Of a stretch of DNA of 35,396 nt, positions 33,192 to 35,396 are shown one piece after another; position 1 is the first letter of the stretch; the number at the start of each line of letters is the position of its first letter. The notes under the pieces were generated by a model. The model worked only from the letters and a program-made list of their open reading frames with translations. It was not told the origin of the DNA and ran no database searches. The stretch covers positions 1 to 35,396 of the forward strand of contig CAXKVV010001066.1 of the NCBI GenBank assembly GCA_964058805.1, given 5' to 3'. The translations under genes and the position numbers were made by a program. The stretch is from Schoenoplectus triqueter (lineage: Eukaryota > Streptophyta > Magnoliopsida > Poales > Cyperaceae).

Positions 33192-35396
33192 TTAAAAATA
33201 CCATCTATTCGAGTTCATATACCATAGCTCATTTTCGGGCATACCATCTGAGTCTCCATCTGCTTCTGTCATAAATTCACCGGATGATTGTTCTACGGGT
33301 GCATGTTGATTACGTTGTTCTGCATCAAACCAATCTTTCAAGCATACGAGTCGTTCGAATGTCTTTGCACCCAATCTGCTGCGTTTATCTGTTAGTATCC
33401 TGTTTGCTGAACTAAAACGGGATTCAGAAGGGACGGTTGACACGGGCATGGCAAATATATCACGTGTCATCATGGCGAGAGTTGGATATGCAGTTTCAAT
33501 CCTCTTCCAATAACCGAAGATGTCAATACCGTCAGGTTCCATACTTCCTAAACAATAGCTAACTAATTCATTCATATTAGTTTACATTTGTGAGTCGTCA
33601 TCTTCCTTCAAGTCTCGCAATAATGCAGACCGACTATTGCTCCTAACATATTTCAAAAAAAAATATTAGTCTCACAATATTATAATAATATAATGAGTTT
33701 GAATATTGTAAATATGTTAGAATTTAGTATCTAATATTACGAGGATTCGAAGAAGATGGATGATTCGTTTAGTTTGCATGAAGTTGGGTGTTGTATAGGT
33801 TGACCATTTCTTCCAATGCGGATGTCACACGTTGTTCCTCCCCGATATGTGGTAAATTTAGATTCTTCTTATACCGTTCAAGCAATCTTATAGTATACTT
33901 CTTCTTGAATAAAGGATGGAGACAGTTTGCAAGAATTATAACGAGAGGAATTTCATCCCAATATTTTAGAAATTTCTCTCTCATGGCTTCTATAATTTGT
34001 GACAGAGGCAAGTCACCGTGCACATCCTCCGCGATTCGACGAAGATCTATATTCTCAAAATCATGGTACACCTTGAAAAAAAAAAAATAAAATAGTAATG
34101 AAATAACTTAAAATTTGTAACGAAATAAATACAAGACGAAAAAAATAAACCTTGAATATCAAATAGAGATGTTGAAGCAATTGATGAGCGGATGGTATGT
34201 ACGAGCATGATAGTTGGACGGTTGCGTTGAAGAAAACTTCTAAAAATGTGTGAAGTTGTTCGAGTTGATCTCATTCTTCCATGGAGCATAATAAGGGTAA
34301 TCCCTCGGGTGAATTACGTAGGATCTCACTTATAGCATGTTTGTATGGAAGGACACGGTGTATCATTCTATATGTTGAATTCCAACGTATATCTATGTCC
34401 CACGGTACTCTTAACTTGCTCAAATTTAATCGTCCACACAAGGCATGAAAATCTTATTTTCTTATATTGTTAGAATAAATATGATGAAGACCATCTTTAA
34501 ATTTACAAATTAAATTATTGACGGAAGTTATCTTCAAACCCGCCTTAACAGTTAAACTAAGAATATGACATGCACATTTTTGGTGAAACATTCTACCATC
34601 CAAAATTAGATTTAGTGCACGTGTAAAATAATCAATAGATTTAATATTGTTGCTTGCATTATCAAAAGAAATTAAAAATATTTTGTTCTCTAAATCTCTT
34701 TTCAAATTATACTCATGCAATAAATTTATAATGACTTGATAAATAATTTGTGCGGTGTGCGGATAATTCATGGTTCGAAAACTTAATACTCTTTTTTGTA
34801 AAATTCAATCATGATCAATATAATGGGCGGTAACACAACTATAACTAAGACCATGTTTACCGGCGGTCCATATATCAGATGTAATTGATATTTTATTTGT
34901 TGCAACTGTAAATATGGCTAATAATTCACTTTTTCGTTCAACATATTGTTTTTTTAACTCAGATACCATTTTGTTATAATGATATCTTTTGTATAATGGT
35001 TGATCACAACCTCTAATTACCAATCGGGCAAAATCGGTACAATATGTCATACTTATTGGTTGTTCTTTTTTCGCTATGTATCGAGCAAACTCATTTAACA
35101 TTTTTTTTTCATCATATTTGACAAGAGTTCTAGTACCGTCCGAGTTCAAACAACTTTGTACCATACGGGTATCGGGTCTTTCTTGGGGTTCTTCATTTTT
35201 TGCTATATGTTTATCGGCATGTTTTTTAAATTGACTTAAACCATTTTTATTACATAATTATACGAAGTTTTGCAATTACTTACCTTATATCGTGTATTGA
35301 TTAGAACACCGTCGGGACCTAAAGTTTGTTCATAATAGCGCCACCAAGGTGCATCATAAGTTGGGGGAGCTCTCTTCCTTCTCTTGTCAGCTCCGG
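33192..35396 (-). pseudogene. hAT transposase (Ac-like), broken, N-terminus beyond window
   Basis: On the minus strand, from the right edge: a basic segment (ADKRRKRAPPTYDAPWW) and a degraded BED-type zinc finger ending FKKHADKH. Then DFARLVIRGCDQPLYKRYHY, ISITSDIWTAGKHGLSYSCV (first catalytic-type Asp), IFLISFDNASNNIKSIDYF (second Asp) and HQKCACHILSLTVKAGL. The C-terminal dimerisation domain ends the gene, with FGYWKRIETAYPTLAMMTRD, MPVSTVPSESRFSSANRILT and RLVCLKDWFDAEQ. Short introns are likely at 34072-34150 and about 33643-33740. Stops lie at 34807-34805 and 34273-34271 (both at expected Trp), at 34456-34454, and near 33586. A one-base shift in an A run lies near 35240. The two cysteines of the finger appear damaged. 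Not functional. Confidence 0.88.
34072..34150 (-). other. Likely intron in the hAT transposase
   Basis: Minus-strand donor attcaag|gtttat (GT at 34150-34149) and acceptor tttttcaag|gtgtacc (AG at 34073-34072), with a T-rich tract before the acceptor. Splicing joins YLIFK to VYHDFENI in frame. 79 bp is a normal size for a small plant intron. Confidence 0.7.

Larger units (their letters stand above)
32251..35396 (-). mobile_element. hAT-superfamily DNA transposon (right part, continues past window)
   Basis: The end near 32251 (tagtgtattaaaatcgggac) resembles the TAGGGGTGTCAAA-type hAT terminus. It is followed by about 230 bp of gggtcggg/gggacggg subterminal repeats (32262-32495), then about 500 bp of AT-rich untranslated sequence, a short GC-rich patch (gttaccctcctcctttatcc at 33031), and a transposase on the minus strand. 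The preceding 8 bases (ccgaggaa, 32243-32250) would be the target duplication. The other end is outside the window. Confidence 0.8.

Noticed and set aside
33788..34090. Plus-strand open frame of 100 residues
   Set aside because: Antisense of the hAT transposase exon at 33769-34071.

Overview
This window looks like heterochromatin from a flowering plant. The evidence is a long satellite array followed by nested, decayed transposons of typical plant families: Mutator-like (MULE), CACTA, Helitron, hAT and Ty1/copia. The copia leader carries a primer-binding site of the initiator-Met-tRNA type. I cannot identify the species, and nothing looks bacterial. No intact host gene or intact transposase is present; everything coding-like is broken, partial or very short.

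Positions 1 to about 19327 (55 % of the window) are one GC-rich, CpG-saturated 58-bp satellite. From 1 to about 12760 it is highly ordered. Nineteen monomers form a 1103-bp higher-order repeat (HOR), and the HORs are embedded in a super-repeat of 4354 or 4412 bp. From about 12760 to 16832 the order dissolves, with marker monomers recurring at irregular multiples of 58. At 16802-16845 the orientation flips at a short perfect palindrome. From 16833 to 19327 the satellite runs on the minus strand as a different subfamily with its own 580-bp, 10-monomer HOR. The pattern fits the edge of an array: a homogenised core, a disordered flank, then an old inverted remnant.

A decayed MULE (19453-24555) follows, with inverted ends of about 100 bp and a broken transposase. 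A 1189-bp solo LTR is inserted inside the transposase catalytic region. From 24565 to 28432 comes unique sequence with exon-like islands on the minus strand. It is split by the MULE, a 1314-bp CACTA element with a perfect 3-bp target duplication, and a 468-bp Helitron, and is followed by two MITE-like elements.

From 28433 to 31214 the sequence is AT-rich, with CGTGTC-rich and GGGTCGGG-rich tracts that resemble non-autonomous hAT ends, a 55-bp tandem duplication, and an orphan signal-peptide-like first exon (30926-31004). A Ty1/copia 5' LTR, primer-binding site and truncated gag follow (31215 to about 32225). The window ends in a minus-strand hAT element (32251-35396 and beyond) whose transposase has stops and a frameshift.

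The most unusual part is the three-tier satellite hierarchy and its orientation switch. The long open frames across the array are a by-product of a stop-free 58-bp unit and should not be read as genes.
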